Part shown: positions 35,723-44,947 of the stretch, piece by piece
Layout: the number at the start of each line of letters is the position of its first letter
Position numbering within the stretch: position 1 is the stretch's first letter
DNA from: an uncultured Bacilli bacterium
GTDB lineage: Bacteria; Bacillota_I; Bacilli_A; RF39; UBA660
DNA length: 64,000 nt
NCBI GenBank assembly: GCA_934086185.1
Contig: CAKOHW010000006.1
Span: 7,185-71,184, forward strand
Direction: 5' to 3'
The notes under the pieces: model-generated
Databases searched by the model: none
What the model was told of the DNA's origin: nothing
Seen by the model: only the letters and a program-made list of their open reading frames with translations
Translations under genes and position numbers: made by a program

Positions 35723-36451
35723 TTTGTTACAAATACTTTTTATGGTATTTACACCAGCTATACCATCTACAGTAAGTTTATTATCACTTTGATATTTTCT
35801 TACTGCTTTTTTTGTATTTTTACCACTTATTCCATCTATTGTTCCAGTATTATAACCGAGATTATTTAAATTTTTTTGTACCCACATTATAATATATTTT
35901 TTATTATAATGTTTTTTTATTGCTTTTGTTGTTTTATTCCCTATTATACCGTCAACTACAAGTTTTGAATTATACAAATTTAAACTACTTTGTAATTCTT
36001 TTATTTTATTTATATCAAATTCTATTGGTGGATAAATAAAGCCTAAAAATTTATAATTATAAAGTTTTTTATATTTTCCAATCTTTTTTGTATAAAACAT
36101 TGTACTTCTATAAGCACTATTACTAGTTAAAAATGAACCATCACTATAAATTTCTTCTACAACTGCAACATGGCCTGCTCCATCCCTAGAATTTCCAACT
36201 TTACCCATACTCCATACTGCAATTGCTCCCAATTTAGGAGTATTTCCTCTCTTATAACCATCATTATATTTATACCATTCTTCTGCATTCATAGTACATA
36301 ATTTTGGTTTTGTTTTAGTAATCTCATAAAATCTACCCCATGCATAACAAGTACAGTTTGGCATACCATATCCTGATTTATAAAATACATTATTACTATA
36401 ATAATATTTATTATTTTTTGATGGTACTGTTAATCTTTTTTTATATTCCAT
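35720..36451 (-). CDS. CHAP amidase with two peptidoglycan-binding domains (endolysin-like)
   Basis: Protein of 243 residues. The CHAP domain (about 20-140) has the catalytic Cys in NCTCYAWGRFYE and the His in AGHVAVVEEI. Two PG_binding_1 repeats follow (about 152-186 and 190-241), each with a DGI-G-KT/NT core (VVDGIIGNKTTKAIKK; TIDGISGKNTKKAVRKYQ). No signal peptide or membrane helix is seen, as in phage endolysins that need a holin, or autolysins released by lysis. A mother-cell cortex hydrolase is another option. Neighbouring phage-tail-like sequence and a tRNA gene favour phage descent. Confidence 0.82.
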   Translation of the reverse strand: MEYKKRLTVPSKNNKYYYSNNVFYKSGYGMPNCTCYAWGRFYEITKTKPKLCTMNAEEWYKYNDGYKRGNTPKLGAIAVWSMGKVGNSRDGAGHVAVVEEIYSDGSFLTSNSAYRSTMFYTKKIGKYKKLYNYKFLGFIYPPIEFDINKIKELQSSLNLYNSKLVVDGIIGNKTTKAIKKHYNKKYIIMWVQKNLNNLGYNTGTIDGISGKNTKKAVRKYQSDNKLTVDGIAGVNTIKSICNK

Positions 36452-36531
36452 AATTTTATCCTCCTACTGTATTTTATAGAGAATAATTATTTTTGAATAA
36501 TTAGTTTATCAATGGAATAGTTATTTATATA

Positions 36532-36556
36532 AAAAAATGCTATTATGCAGCATCTT
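36532..36556 (-). terminator. Probable terminator
   Basis: Minus-strand ATGCT/AGCAT stem with T7, overlapping the stop of the 315-residue hypothetical gene. Confidence 0.5.
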
Positions 36557-37490
36557 TTCTAATAGTTCTTCTATAATTTTGATTTTTATAATTAATTATG
36601 TTTACTTTCTCACCTAAATAATCTTTTATTGTTGTTTTTTTATAGTGTCCATTATTTAATTCATATATATTTATATATTTTAATAATGGAGCCATTGATG
36701 GATCATATAACATGTTGCTAAAATTACTATTACTTATTATGTATCCTTTTTTATGTGATGTATTAAATCCTTCTAATAATTTAATACTATATAATTCATC
36801 TTCTTCATTTATACTAACTTTTATAGAATTACTAGTTAATTCTATAAATCTTTTATATGTTTCATTAGTAAAATCATAAACTCTGTCTTGTGATAAACTA
36901 TCAATAATAACTAATTTATGTTCATCTAATTTATATTTATTTATATCTGTATTTTTTAAAGTAGTTGTACTTTCTTTATATTTATTTAATAAGTCTTCAT
37001 TTTCAGTATAAAAATATATGTCACATCCTAATCCTGTAGATTGTAATTTGTTTCTATCTCCATATGTAAATTCATCTATTCTATCAGTTATATATAAGCT
37101 TCCATCACTATTTTTAGTTACTTTAACTAAATTACCTAATTCAGTATCATATACATTCATATTTACAAACGCACTAAAATTAATTAATGTAATATCATCT
37201 ACTTCATATCTATAATAAAATTTTTTTAAATAATCGTTTTCAGTTTCTTCAAATTTTTCTATATCTTTTTCTTTTACTTTATCAAGTTCATTACTTATTA
37301 ATTCTATCATTATCATATTAGTAAATTTATCAATTTTCATTATATCAATTTTATCATCTTTAAAGTTATCTACACTATATACTTTATAATTATCATCATC
37401 ATATCTTCTAAAAATATATGCTCTATTTTCTATTTTATCTTCACTAAATAATTTTTTATATTTTGTATAATTGATAAAATACTTTATCAT
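36543..37490 (-). CDS. Hypothetical protein
   Basis: Protein of 315 residues with no recognised domain, signal or membrane segment. It is rich in Asp, Lys, Asn and Tyr and looks like a cytoplasmic mixed alpha/beta protein. SD GAGGTAG formed around the stop of the ylbL-like gene, 5 nt upstream, so it is cotranscribed with that protease gene. Confidence 0.6.
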   Translation of the reverse strand: MIKYFINYTKYKKLFSEDKIENRAYIFRRYDDDNYKVYSVDNFKDDKIDIMKIDKFTNMIMIELISNELDKVKEKDIEKFEETENDYLKKFYYRYEVDDITLINFSAFVNMNVYDTELGNLVKVTKNSDGSLYITDRIDEFTYGDRNKLQSTGLGCDIYFYTENEDLLNKYKESTTTLKNTDINKYKLDEHKLVIIDSLSQDRVYDFTNETYKRFIELTSNSIKVSINEEDELYSIKLLEGFNTSHKKGYIISNSNFSNMLYDPSMAPLLKYINIYELNNGHYKKTTIKDYLGEKVNIINYKNQNYRRTIRKDAA

Positions 37491-37495
37491 TTTTA

Positions 37496-38497
37496 CTACC
37501 TCGTCTCTAAATAATCAATTGCCTCATCAAAATTATTTATTGATACTAATTCTATATCATATTTATTTTTCTTTTTACATTCTAATGCTTCTTTATAATT
37601 ATCTTTGGGCACTAAAAATATATCAACTTTATTCTTTACAGCACCACTAAGTTTATATTTAACTCCACCTATTTCTCCTACATTACCTTCACTATCAATA
37701 GTACCAGTACCTGCTATTACCTTACCTTTAGTAATATCATTTTTAGTAATAGAATTATATATTGCTAAAGCAGTCATAAATCCTCCACTACTACCTGATT
37801 CACTATTTTTAGATTTTATAGTTATTTTAGGATTACTATCATATTCATTTATTAATGCAGTAGTTATACCTACTTTGGCTTCACCGTTTAAATCAATTAA
37901 TTTTGCATAACAATTAATTTCTTTACCATTTCTAATAACTAGAAATGTAATTTTATCTCCTACTTTTTTACTAGTAATATATTTCTGCATATTACTAAAA
38001 GTAGTAAATTCTATATTATCATATTTTAAAATATTGTCAAATAATTTTAAATTAGTATCAGATTTTTCATATATATAAGTTATATAATTATTGCTTTTAA
38101 CAATACTATAATCAATATTAGCTTTTTTAAATGCAACCATATATGCATTACTTATACTTTCTTCTAGATAATAGTGATCTATTTTTAATGTTTCATTTAT
38201 ATCTTTATCTTCATCATATGTTATATCTTCATTTTTTACTATATCCCATTCAGGCATTACTTTAGCTAATAAGTATGTGGGAACTGTTCCCTTTACTAAA
38301 CTAACATATGTCATATTAATACTGCCTTTAGTTTCATATATCTTATCATTACTTTCTATCCTATTATCTAAATTAATTAAACCACCGGGTGTATATATAC
38401 TTACACCAATCTTGATATTAAATAATAAATATATAATAACTAATATTAATATTCCTTTATAATTTTCTTTAATAGTTTTCTTTATTTTTTCTCTCAT
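37496..38497 (-). CDS. ylbL: YlbL-like membrane PDZ/S16 (Lon-type) protease
   Basis: Protein of 333 residues from ATG 38497; a GTG 9 nt upstream is less likely. One membrane helix (about 13-31) precedes a PDZ-like region. The C-terminal Lon-type domain has the catalytic Ser in ESGSSGGFMTALAIY and the Lys in GGVKYKLSGAVKNKVDIF. YlbL/SepM proteins cleave extracytoplasmic substrates; in Bacillus YlbL is tied to DNA-damage checkpoint recovery, in streptococci SepM processes a competence signal. The ylbJ homologue lies divergently next door, as these genes cluster in Bacillus. Confidence 0.88.
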   Translation of the reverse strand: MREKIKKTIKENYKGILILVIIYLLFNIKIGVSIYTPGGLINLDNRIESNDKIYETKGSINMTYVSLVKGTVPTYLLAKVMPEWDIVKNEDITYDEDKDINETLKIDHYYLEESISNAYMVAFKKANIDYSIVKSNNYITYIYEKSDTNLKLFDNILKYDNIEFTTFSNMQKYITSKKVGDKITFLVIRNGKEINCYAKLIDLNGEAKVGITTALINEYDSNPKITIKSKNSESGSSGGFMTALAIYNSITKNDITKGKVIAGTGTIDSEGNVGEIGGVKYKLSGAVKNKVDIFLVPKDNYKEALECKKKNKYDIELVSINNFDEAIDYLETR

Positions 38498-38528
38498 AAC
38501 AATCACTAGTATATTATATCAAAATATA

Positions 38529-39452
38529 ATGAATTTATTAAGAAAAAAAATAATATATTTTATTATGAAATCTTTTATAACTAAATTATCTATTATTATA
38601 TTATTTATATTAGTTTTTATTAAAAGAGATATTATGTACTATACAATATATAATAGTACTTTATTATGGTTTAAAAATATAGTACCTAATATATTACCAA
38701 TGTTTATATTATCTTCTTTAATAGTTTCTAGCAATTTAATATATGATATATGTAATATATTTGGTGAACCTTTTAAAAAAATATTTAAAGTATCTATTTA
38801 TGGATTTTATGTATTTATTTTAAGTTTAGTTACTGGATCTCCTTCTAATGCTAAGTATATTTTAGATTTAAAAGATAATAATTTAATAAGCAAAAGTGAA
38901 CAAGATAAGTTGTTAATGTTTACGTTAAATTATAACCCACTCTTAATAGTATCTTTATTATCTATTTATTTATCTAGAAGAAAATCTATTATGATATTAT
39001 TAATTATAATTTTATCAAATATTATTGTAGGTATATTAAATAGAAATATAAAAATAGATGAAATAAACAACATAAATAAATTTAATAAAATAAATTTATC
39101 AAGTATTATAAAGAATACAATTGATACGTTATTTATGATACTTGGTACTATAATATTTTTTAATATATTAATAAATGTTATTCCTATACGTAATAATTTA
39201 ATTAAAAATATATTAAAAGGAATGTTAGAAATTACATCAGGATTAAAGAGTTTAGAATATTTAGATGTATCTGAAAATTTAAAAATATTATTATGTATTA
39301 TTTATTTATCTTTTGGCGGTTTATCTATTCATACACAAATAAAAAGTATCTTACCAGATACTAATTATAAAATGTTTTTGAAAGGTAGATTGATATGCAT
39401 AATTTTATCTATAATTCAATATTTACTTTTCCATAATATGAAATTAATATAG
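38529..39452 (+). CDS. ylbJ: YlbJ-like integral membrane protein (sporulation associated)
   Basis: Membrane protein of 307 residues with about eight hydrophobic helices. The signature area ILSLVTGSPSNAKYILDLKD, then SEQDKLLMFTLNYNPLLIVS, corresponds to the nucleoside-recognition/YlbJ pattern (GYPSGAK ... TNASNP) in Bacillus YlbJ, a SigE-controlled protein needed for normal spore formation. The copy is about 100 residues shorter than Bacillus YlbJ. The 3' end overlaps the convergent prepilin gene by 44 nt. The transported or bound ligand is unknown. Confidence 0.72.
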   Translation: MNLLRKKIIYFIMKSFITKLSIIILFILVFIKRDIMYYTIYNSTLLWFKNIVPNILPMFILSSLIVSSNLIYDICNIFGEPFKKIFKVSIYGFYVFILSLVTGSPSNAKYILDLKDNNLISKSEQDKLLMFTLNYNPLLIVSLLSIYLSRRKSIMILLIIILSNIIVGILNRNIKIDEINNINKFNKINLSSIIKNTIDTLFMILGTIIFFNILINVIPIRNNLIKNILKGMLEITSGLKSLEYLDVSENLKILLCIIYLSFGGLSIHTQIKSILPDTNYKMFLKGRLICIILSIIQYLLFHNMKLI

Positions 39453-40071
39453 TATAATCTTTTTCATCATCACCTATAATTGGTATTGTTATTTTTAGCA
39501 AACGTTTATTTGTATTATTAAGATCAGTCTTGCTACCATTCCACTCAACCGGGTTATTATTATTTTCTATATTTATAAACATATTATTCTTAAGATTTCC
39601 AGTTGTTTTATTTACATTATTATCAACAAACGATGGTAAAAATCTTGTTGTTTTTGTATTCCCATGAATATATGATATTACATAATTACTTTTATTTTCG
39701 TAATAATAAATTGCTAAATGAGCATAATTTGTGTCATCATTGTTATATATAAATTTTAAACACTCTACTGCCTGATTTTCAATGGTTATAGGCAATTTAT
39801 AATTTGTATAAAAAGATTTTATTGTTTTTTCTTTATCTAAACTAGAACTATAACATTTAGTTATTTTTATAGTATCTGAACTTTTGATATCTTCTTCTAT
39901 ATTTTTTAATATTAAAGATTTATTTATAAGATACGTAGAATTAACTTCACTTTCTGTATTCATATCTTTAACAGAAATTAGTAAAGTAAATAGAAATATT
40001 AATACTATAGATACTAAAACTATACTTATAATTATTTCAATTAGTGTTATTCCTTTATTATTTAGTTTCAT
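39409..40071 (-). CDS. Prepilin-like protein (minor pseudopilin type)
   Basis: Protein of 220 residues from ATG 40071 with SD GGAGTGG. The leader MKLNNKGITLIEIIISIVLV keeps Gly and Glu at +5 but has Ile in place of Phe after the cleavage Gly. The soluble domain is Ser/Asn-rich with KTDLNNTNKRLLKITIPI near the end. Last of a three-gene prepilin cluster; its size suggests a PulJ/GspJ-like minor subunit, but this is inference. It overlaps convergent ylbJ at the 3' end. Confidence 0.8.
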   Translation of the reverse strand: MKLNNKGITLIEIIISIVLVSIVLIFLFTLLISVKDMNTESEVNSTYLINKSLILKNIEEDIKSSDTIKITKCYSSSLDKEKTIKSFYTNYKLPITIENQAVECLKFIYNNDDTNYAHLAIYYYENKSNYVISYIHGNTKTTRFLPSFVDNNVNKTTGNLKNNMFINIENNNNPVEWNGSKTDLNNTNKRLLKITIPIIGDDEKDYTILISYYGKVNIEL

Positions 40072-40072
40072 A

Positions 40073-40606
40073 TTACCACTCCAAGCTAGCAATGTAAGTT
40101 TCTTTTAATTTTGATGCATCATCACTTTTACCATAAAAATATTTATCAGCATAATCAATATCTTTAGCACTCTTTTTATATTCTACAACTATTAATGTTG
40201 CATTATTATCCACATCTGCTCTTCTTAAATAATCAATTATATATGCATCAAATTTTGTAAGCGTATTATTTGATAAAGTTGCATTATCATCAAATTTTAC
40301 AACATATATTTTTTTGATATCAAACATTGCTTTAACACTACTAACATTTGGCAAATTTGTACAGTCAATTAGTCCATCGGTATTATTATTTTTTAAATTA
40401 TTTATTTGAGATGTTGTAATAGAATTATCTTTCACTATCTGTTTAATCCAATATGTCATATAAATATATTCGCTTGTATCATATTTGTTTTCAGATTTTA
40501 TTTTGGATAATATTTTATAATATGAAGAAAAAATAGTTAAAAGTGCAACTGATACTACTACAATAACTACAATTGTTTCCATTAATACAAAGCCTTTTTT
40601 ATTCAT
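40073..40606 (-). CDS. Prepilin-like protein
   Basis: Protein of 177 residues. The leader MNKKGFVLMETIVVIVVVSV has the Gly-Phe site and Glu at +5. The remainder is a soluble domain without recognisable fold. Middle gene of the prepilin cluster; the ATG of the next gene follows its stop by 1 nt. Confidence 0.8.
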   Translation of the reverse strand: MNKKGFVLMETIVVIVVVSVALLTIFSSYYKILSKIKSENKYDTSEYIYMTYWIKQIVKDNSITTSQINNLKNNNTDGLIDCTNLPNVSSVKAMFDIKKIYVVKFDDNATLSNNTLTKFDAYIIDYLRRADVDNNATLIVVEYKKSAKDIDYADKYFYGKSDDASKLKETYIASLEW

Positions 40607-40610
40607 ACTA

Positions 40611-41027
40611 TCAACTCATCTTTTCTAAATATAATATATTCCTGTCAGGAGGTGGAGTTAGTCCGTTACATTTTCTAAAAGGATTTTTTTCTAGATTTCT
40701 ATCATAAGTAAATACTATATTACTTCTATTATCTATGATACAATCTATTGTTTCATCACTTTCACATGGAGTTTGTATTTCTCCCACTGTAAATTCTTCA
40801 GGAATACCAGTTTCACATGTGTTTAAATCATATAAATATACTACACTACCAGGTGAAATATCAGTAATGGCAAGTTCATTATTTAATTCGGTCTTTATTC
40901 CTTTTTCAATAGTATTTAATAATACTTTATCTTGTAAATAATCAGCTACAATAGTTAAGAATAATGTAACAAATATTAAGAAAAATGAATATATTAAACT
41001 TGTTGCAATAAAACCTTTATTATTCAT
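40611..41027 (-). CDS. Prepilin-like protein with atypical leader
   Basis: Protein of 138 residues beginning MNNKGFIATSLIYSFFLIFV. The Gly-Phe site and hydrophobic helix are present but the Glu at +5 is replaced by Ser, as found in some initiating minor pseudopilins (GspK type). The mature part has paired Cys residues (CETG, PCES, DCI, KCNG). First gene of the cluster, after a terminator-like hairpin. Confidence 0.7.
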   Translation of the reverse strand: MNNKGFIATSLIYSFFLIFVTLFLTIVADYLQDKVLLNTIEKGIKTELNNELAITDISPGSVVYLYDLNTCETGIPEEFTVGEIQTPCESDETIDCIIDNRSNIVFTYDRNLEKNPFRKCNGLTPPPDRNILYLEKMS

Positions 41028-41082
41028 AACTAACCCTTCTTTACTATATAAAGTATATAATATTTTATATTATTTTACAATA

Positions 41083-41135
41083 AAAAATACACATCTTAAA
41101 AAACGGTTTCATCTTATTAAAATGTGTATAAAATT
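41083..41135 (-). terminator. Terminator-like hairpin of the vanished surface gene
   Basis: ATACACAT ... ATGTGTAT repeat with a T-run on the minus strand, lying after the surface-gene remnant at 41147-41191 and before the prepilin cluster. Confidence 0.45.
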
Positions 41136-41146
41136 TAATCTATTAT

Positions 41147-41191
41147 TTATGGATTAGTTTGTGTTCCATATCCTTCAACAATTTTTATATA
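41147..41191 (-). pseudogene. C-terminal remnant of a TasA-like surface gene
   Basis: Minus strand encodes YIKIVEGYGTQTNP and a stop, matching the tail GTVITGGNGTQTNP of the protein at 46031-47956, with TGGATTAGTTTGTGTTCC identical at nucleotide level. No start or other part of the gene is present. Immediately upstream lies a 17-bp inverted repeat (41197-41213) also found at 21276-21292. Confidence 0.7.
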
Positions 41192-41228
41192 CTATTGAGT
41201 ACTTTTCTACTCTGCTTATAATTCAATC

Positions 41229-41257
41229 AAAAAAAGATATTTCATTCAATATCTTTT
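41229..41257 (-). terminator. Terminator of the RNA methyltransferase gene
   Basis: AAAAGATATT/AATATCTTTT stem with T7 on the minus strand. Confidence 0.75.
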
Positions 41258-41260
41258 AAA

Positions 41261-41989
41261 TTACTTCATACTTTTTTTATTGATTTCATACATTATTATA
41301 CTGCTTGCTATACTAGCATTCAAACTTTCACATTTATTATTCATAGGAATGTATACATATTTATCACATATATTTAAAATATCTTCACTTATACCCTTAC
41401 CTTCATTACCTATTATAAATGCATATTTGTCTACATCAATATCTTTTATATCAATACCATTATTTACTTTAGTTCCAATAATTTTATATCCTTTAACTTT
41501 TAATTCCATTATTGAATCAATTAAATTTTTCTTAACAATATTTATATTAAATATCATTCCTTCACTAGCTCTCAGTACCTTTTCATTATATAAATCTACT
41601 GTATTATCTCCTAATATAATAGTATCTATATTAAATGCAACTGCACTTCTTATTATTGTTCCTAAATTACCAGGATCTTGTAAACCATCTAGCATTACTA
41701 TATTTCCAAATATATTTTTACTTTGTTCTTTTTTTACTACAGCAACTACTCTAGGAATTGTATTTAAATTACTTAGTTTACGCATTACATTTTCTTTAAC
41801 ATAGGTTACATTACCATATATATTTTTTTCGTTTTCTAATAGAAATATTTCTATTATTAAATTTCTTTTTTGTGCTTCTAAAACTAAATGTTCTGTTGAT
41901 ACTAAATACATATTAGTTTCATCCCTATATTTTTTTTGTAATAATTTATTATATTTTTTTATTTTTTCATTATTAATAGACTCAATCAT
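41261..41989 (-). CDS. TrmH/SpoU family RNA methyltransferase
   Basis: 2'-O-ribose RNA methyltransferase of 242 residues. An N-terminal substrate-binding domain (about 1-90) precedes the SPOUT knot with motif 1 DGLQDPGNLGTIIRSAVAF, motif 2 IIGNEGKGISEDIL and motif 3 IPMNNKCESLNASIASSI. The layout fits RlmB or the YsgA-like proteins in Bacillota; rRNA is the usual target. Exact site unknown. Confidence 0.9.
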   Translation of the reverse strand: MIESINNEKIKKYNKLLQKKYRDETNMYLVSTEHLVLEAQKRNLIIEIFLLENEKNIYGNVTYVKENVMRKLSNLNTIPRVVAVVKKEQSKNIFGNIVMLDGLQDPGNLGTIIRSAVAFNIDTIILGDNTVDLYNEKVLRASEGMIFNINIVKKNLIDSIMELKVKGYKIIGTKVNNGIDIKDIDVDKYAFIIGNEGKGISEDILNICDKYVYIPMNNKCESLNASIASSIIMYEINKKSMK

Positions 41990-42052
41990 AATCCTTTATA
42001 ATATTTATATTAATATGTTAATCATATTTTTATATAAACTCTCTTTCTATTA

Positions 42053-42673
42053 TTATTTTAATCTTTTTCTAGCTAATTTATAATATGGGTAGTATTTTTC
42101 TACTTCGTCCCAAAAACTTTTACTATGATTCATATATTTAAAATGACATAATTCATGTATAATAACATAATCTATTAGAGTTACATCTTTATGTATTAAT
42201 TCTGTATTTAAAGTTACTGTCATACTAGATTTATTACATACTCCCCATCTTGTTTTCATAGTTCTTACTCTTAATTTAAATTCTGGTAAATTATCAAATT
42301 GTATTTTAATACTATTTAATCTTTGATTAAATATATTTATGCATATCTTTTTTAAATATTCTTCTATTTTATCTATAGATGGTCCATATATAATATCTTC
42401 ATCTATTAGAATTTTTTTATCATATACATATTTCATTTTATTACCTAAATAATAAATATATCCATCTTCTATTTCTTTAGATAACATATTATTATACATT
42501 TTAATAATATCTTTTTTATTTTTTATTATTAATTTTTCTATATAAGAGTTAGTACATAATATATTACAACTTATATATAATTTTAAATCTTCTTTAACTC
42601 TAAAATATATATTTTTTATTTTCTTTCTATTTATTATTACTTCCAAAGTAATATCATCAAGTGTTATTTTCAT
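42053..42673 (-). CDS. YgjP/DUF45 family metallopeptidase
   Basis: Protein of 206 residues. The C-terminal zinc peptidase motif is clear: DYVIIHELCHFKYMNHSKSF (HExxH plus downstream His). The conserved RTMKTRWGVCNKSSMTVTLN block is typical of DUF45/WLM-like proteins, sometimes associated with restriction systems but often stand-alone. Its ATG overlaps the der stop (ATGA). Confidence 0.88.
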   Translation of the reverse strand: MKITLDDITLEVIINRKKIKNIYFRVKEDLKLYISCNILCTNSYIEKLIIKNKKDIIKMYNNMLSKEIEDGYIYYLGNKMKYVYDKKILIDEDIIYGPSIDKIEEYLKKICINIFNQRLNSIKIQFDNLPEFKLRVRTMKTRWGVCNKSSMTVTLNTELIHKDVTLIDYVIIHELCHFKYMNHSKSFWDEVEKYYPYYKLARKRLK

Positions 42674-43983
42674 TCTTCTCCATTTTTATTTTTAAATTGT
42701 ATTATTATTGGTGTACCAACTAAATCGAAAGATTCTCTTATTTTATTTTCTAAATATCTTTCATAACTAAAATGTACTAATCCTTTATTATTTACATTAA
42801 AAGTAAATTTAGGAGGTTTATTACCACTTTGATTAACAAAATATATTTTTAATCTTTTTCCTTTATAACTAGGAGGCATATGTAACATATATGCTTCTCT
42901 TATACAATCATTTAATGCACTTGTTTTTATTTCTTTTGTATATGATTCATAAGATTTTATTACTTTAGGCATAAGTGTATGTATTCTAGCTTTAGTCTTA
43001 GCACTTAAGAATACTATTTCTGCATATGGAATAAATTGAAAATTATTTCTTATATTTTTTATCCATTCTTTCATAGATTTATCTTTATCATTTACTGTAT
43101 CCCATTTATTTACAACAAGTACAATAGCTTTCCCAGCATCTATTGCATAACTTACTATATGTTTATCATGTTCTATAATTCCTTCTTCGGCATTAATTAC
43201 AACTACACATACATCACTACGTTCAATAGATTTTAAACTTCTAATTAAACTATATTTTTCAATATTTTCATATACTTTACCTTTTTTTCTCATACCTGCA
43301 GTATCTATTATAGTATAATCTCTTTTTTCATAAGAAAATTTAGTATCTAGAGAATCTCTAGTAGTACCAGCAATATCACTTACTAAACATCTTTCTTCAT
43401 TTAAAATTGCATTAACTAAACTACTTTTACCTACATTTGGTCTACCTATTATAGAGAATTTTAAAGTAGAATCATTTTCTTCTGTAGTATATGGATTAAA
43501 GTCTTCTGTTATCATATCCAATAATTTATCTATACCTTTTTTATGAGTACCAGATATCATAACCATATTATCTAATCCTAATTCATAATAAGAATAAATA
43601 TTATCTTCATGTTTTTTATCATCTATTTTATTTATTGCTACTATAACTTTTTTATCACATTTTAATAAATTATCTCTAATCTTATAATCATTAAGTGTTA
43701 AATCTTCTCTACCATCTACAACAAATACTATTACGTCACTTTCTTCAATAGCCATATCTGCTTGTATTTTTATTGATTCATTAAAATCTTTTATTTCTAA
43801 ATCTATTCCACCTGTATCTATTAAATTAAAACTTTTATCTTTATAATTTACTACTCCATATATTCTATCTCTTGTTACACCAGGCATATCAGCAATTATA
43901 GATTTATTTTCATTTATTAATCTATTAAATAAAGTACTTTTGCCTGTGTTAGGTCTTCCTATTAAACAAACTGTTTTACGCAT
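42670..43983 (-). CDS. der: Ribosome-associated double GTPase Der/EngA
   Basis: Essential 50S assembly GTPase of 437 residues with two tandem G domains: GRPNTGKSTLFN ... DTGGID ... NKID in the first and GRPNVGKSSLVN ... DTAGMR ... NKWD in the second. A C-terminal KH-like domain (about 355-437) has PPKFTFNVNN and RYLENKIRESFD. Length and order are normal. SD GGGGAA. Confidence 0.96.
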   Translation of the reverse strand: MRKTVCLIGRPNTGKSTLFNRLINENKSIIADMPGVTRDRIYGVVNYKDKSFNLIDTGGIDLEIKDFNESIKIQADMAIEESDVIVFVVDGREDLTLNDYKIRDNLLKCDKKVIVAINKIDDKKHEDNIYSYYELGLDNMVMISGTHKKGIDKLLDMITEDFNPYTTEENDSTLKFSIIGRPNVGKSSLVNAILNEERCLVSDIAGTTRDSLDTKFSYEKRDYTIIDTAGMRKKGKVYENIEKYSLIRSLKSIERSDVCVVVINAEEGIIEHDKHIVSYAIDAGKAIVLVVNKWDTVNDKDKSMKEWIKNIRNNFQFIPYAEIVFLSAKTKARIHTLMPKVIKSYESYTKEIKTSALNDCIREAYMLHMPPSYKGKRLKIYFVNQSGNKPPKFTFNVNNKGLVHFSYERYLENKIRESFDLVGTPIIIQFKNKNGEE

Positions 43984-44041
43984 AAAAAGTTCCCCTTTCT
44001 TGTCTTAAATATTTTATCATAATATTTAATTATAAACAAAT

Positions 44042-44067
44042 AAAAAGAATTATTGAAAATTCTTTTT
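44042..44067 (-). terminator. Terminator of the HExxH protein gene
   Basis: AAAAAGAATT/AATTCTTTTT stem on the minus strand overlapping the stop codon. Confidence 0.65.
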
Positions 44068-44892
44068 AAGTAATTCTAATTTTCTTTTTTCTTCTTTATA
44101 TTCTTCTGGTTTTATAAATAATCCTAATTTGTATCTTTCAGAAAAGTCGTGTTCTTTCTTTTTATAACTAGTATTATTTTCTAGTGTATCTTTTAAATCT
44201 ACTGCTTCAAAGTATATTTCTGTAGGAGATGAGGTATCATTTTCTACATAACCTTGCAACAATAAAGTATTTAAATAAAATTTAATATATTCGTAAACAC
44301 TTGGTATTTTATGTTTTATTTCATCAGTAATTTCTAATATTTTTTTATATGAATTATATTCTGCTAATCTTTCATGTGGTGCATATTCCCACATATTAGA
44401 AAATATACTTTCTATTTTTTTTACTTTTTTTATTAATTCTTCATCTGTTAAATCTTGACTTAATAATCTACTATTTATAATTTTTGAGACATTATTAGTT
44501 AAATACATAATTTCTTCTGTTAAATTACTTTTATTTTTACTATTTTTAAATTGAATTACATGATCTATTTCATGTAATATAACATGCATAACATAAATAT
44601 TAGTATAATATATTGCATCAAATCTATTAAACATACTATTATTAAATATGTGTGTTGTAATAGTTTTAACTGTATCAGAATAAATTACAAATTGTTTAGT
44701 CTTATTAAAATAATGAACCAAAATATTTTCTCTTTTATCATATTTTATCTCATTTATTAATATAAAATCTATATAATTATTAAGATTGTAATAATTAACT
44801 AAATATTCTAATATTACTTTCATATCTTTTGGACTTAGTATTCTACCTTTAAATGAATAATCATATATTATTTTTAGTAATTTATCTTCCAT
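44050..44892 (-). CDS. Hypothetical protein with HExxH motif
   Basis: Protein of 280 residues from ATG 44892, which has the strong SD GGGGGA; an ATG 48 nt upstream has none. The centre carries YVMHVILHEIDHVIQFK, an HExxH zinc-protease signature inside a helix. A third ligand may be Glu in the later segment YAPHERLAEYNSYK, as in gluzincins. There is no signal peptide, so it would act in the cytoplasm. No family or substrate recognised. Confidence 0.65.
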   Translation of the reverse strand: MEDKLLKIIYDYSFKGRILSPKDMKVILEYLVNYYNLNNYIDFILINEIKYDKRENILVHYFNKTKQFVIYSDTVKTITTHIFNNSMFNRFDAIYYTNIYVMHVILHEIDHVIQFKNSKNKSNLTEEIMYLTNNVSKIINSRLLSQDLTDEELIKKVKKIESIFSNMWEYAPHERLAEYNSYKKILEITDEIKHKIPSVYEYIKFYLNTLLLQGYVENDTSSPTEIYFEAVDLKDTLENNTSYKKKEHDFSERYKLGLFIKPEEYKEEKRKLELLKKNFQ

Positions 44893-44947
44893 AACCAATC
44901 CCCCAATAAGTGGTTTATATATTACCAAAAACACGAACAATTGTCAA

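Noticed and set aside
33783..36451. Complete prophage
   Set aside because: No terminase, portal, capsid, integrase or holin; only a tail-like module and a lysin-like gene.
41280..41804. 174-codon plus-strand frame opposite the SpoU methyltransferase
   Set aside because: Hydrophobic antisense artefact; the minus-strand gene has all three SPOUT motifs.
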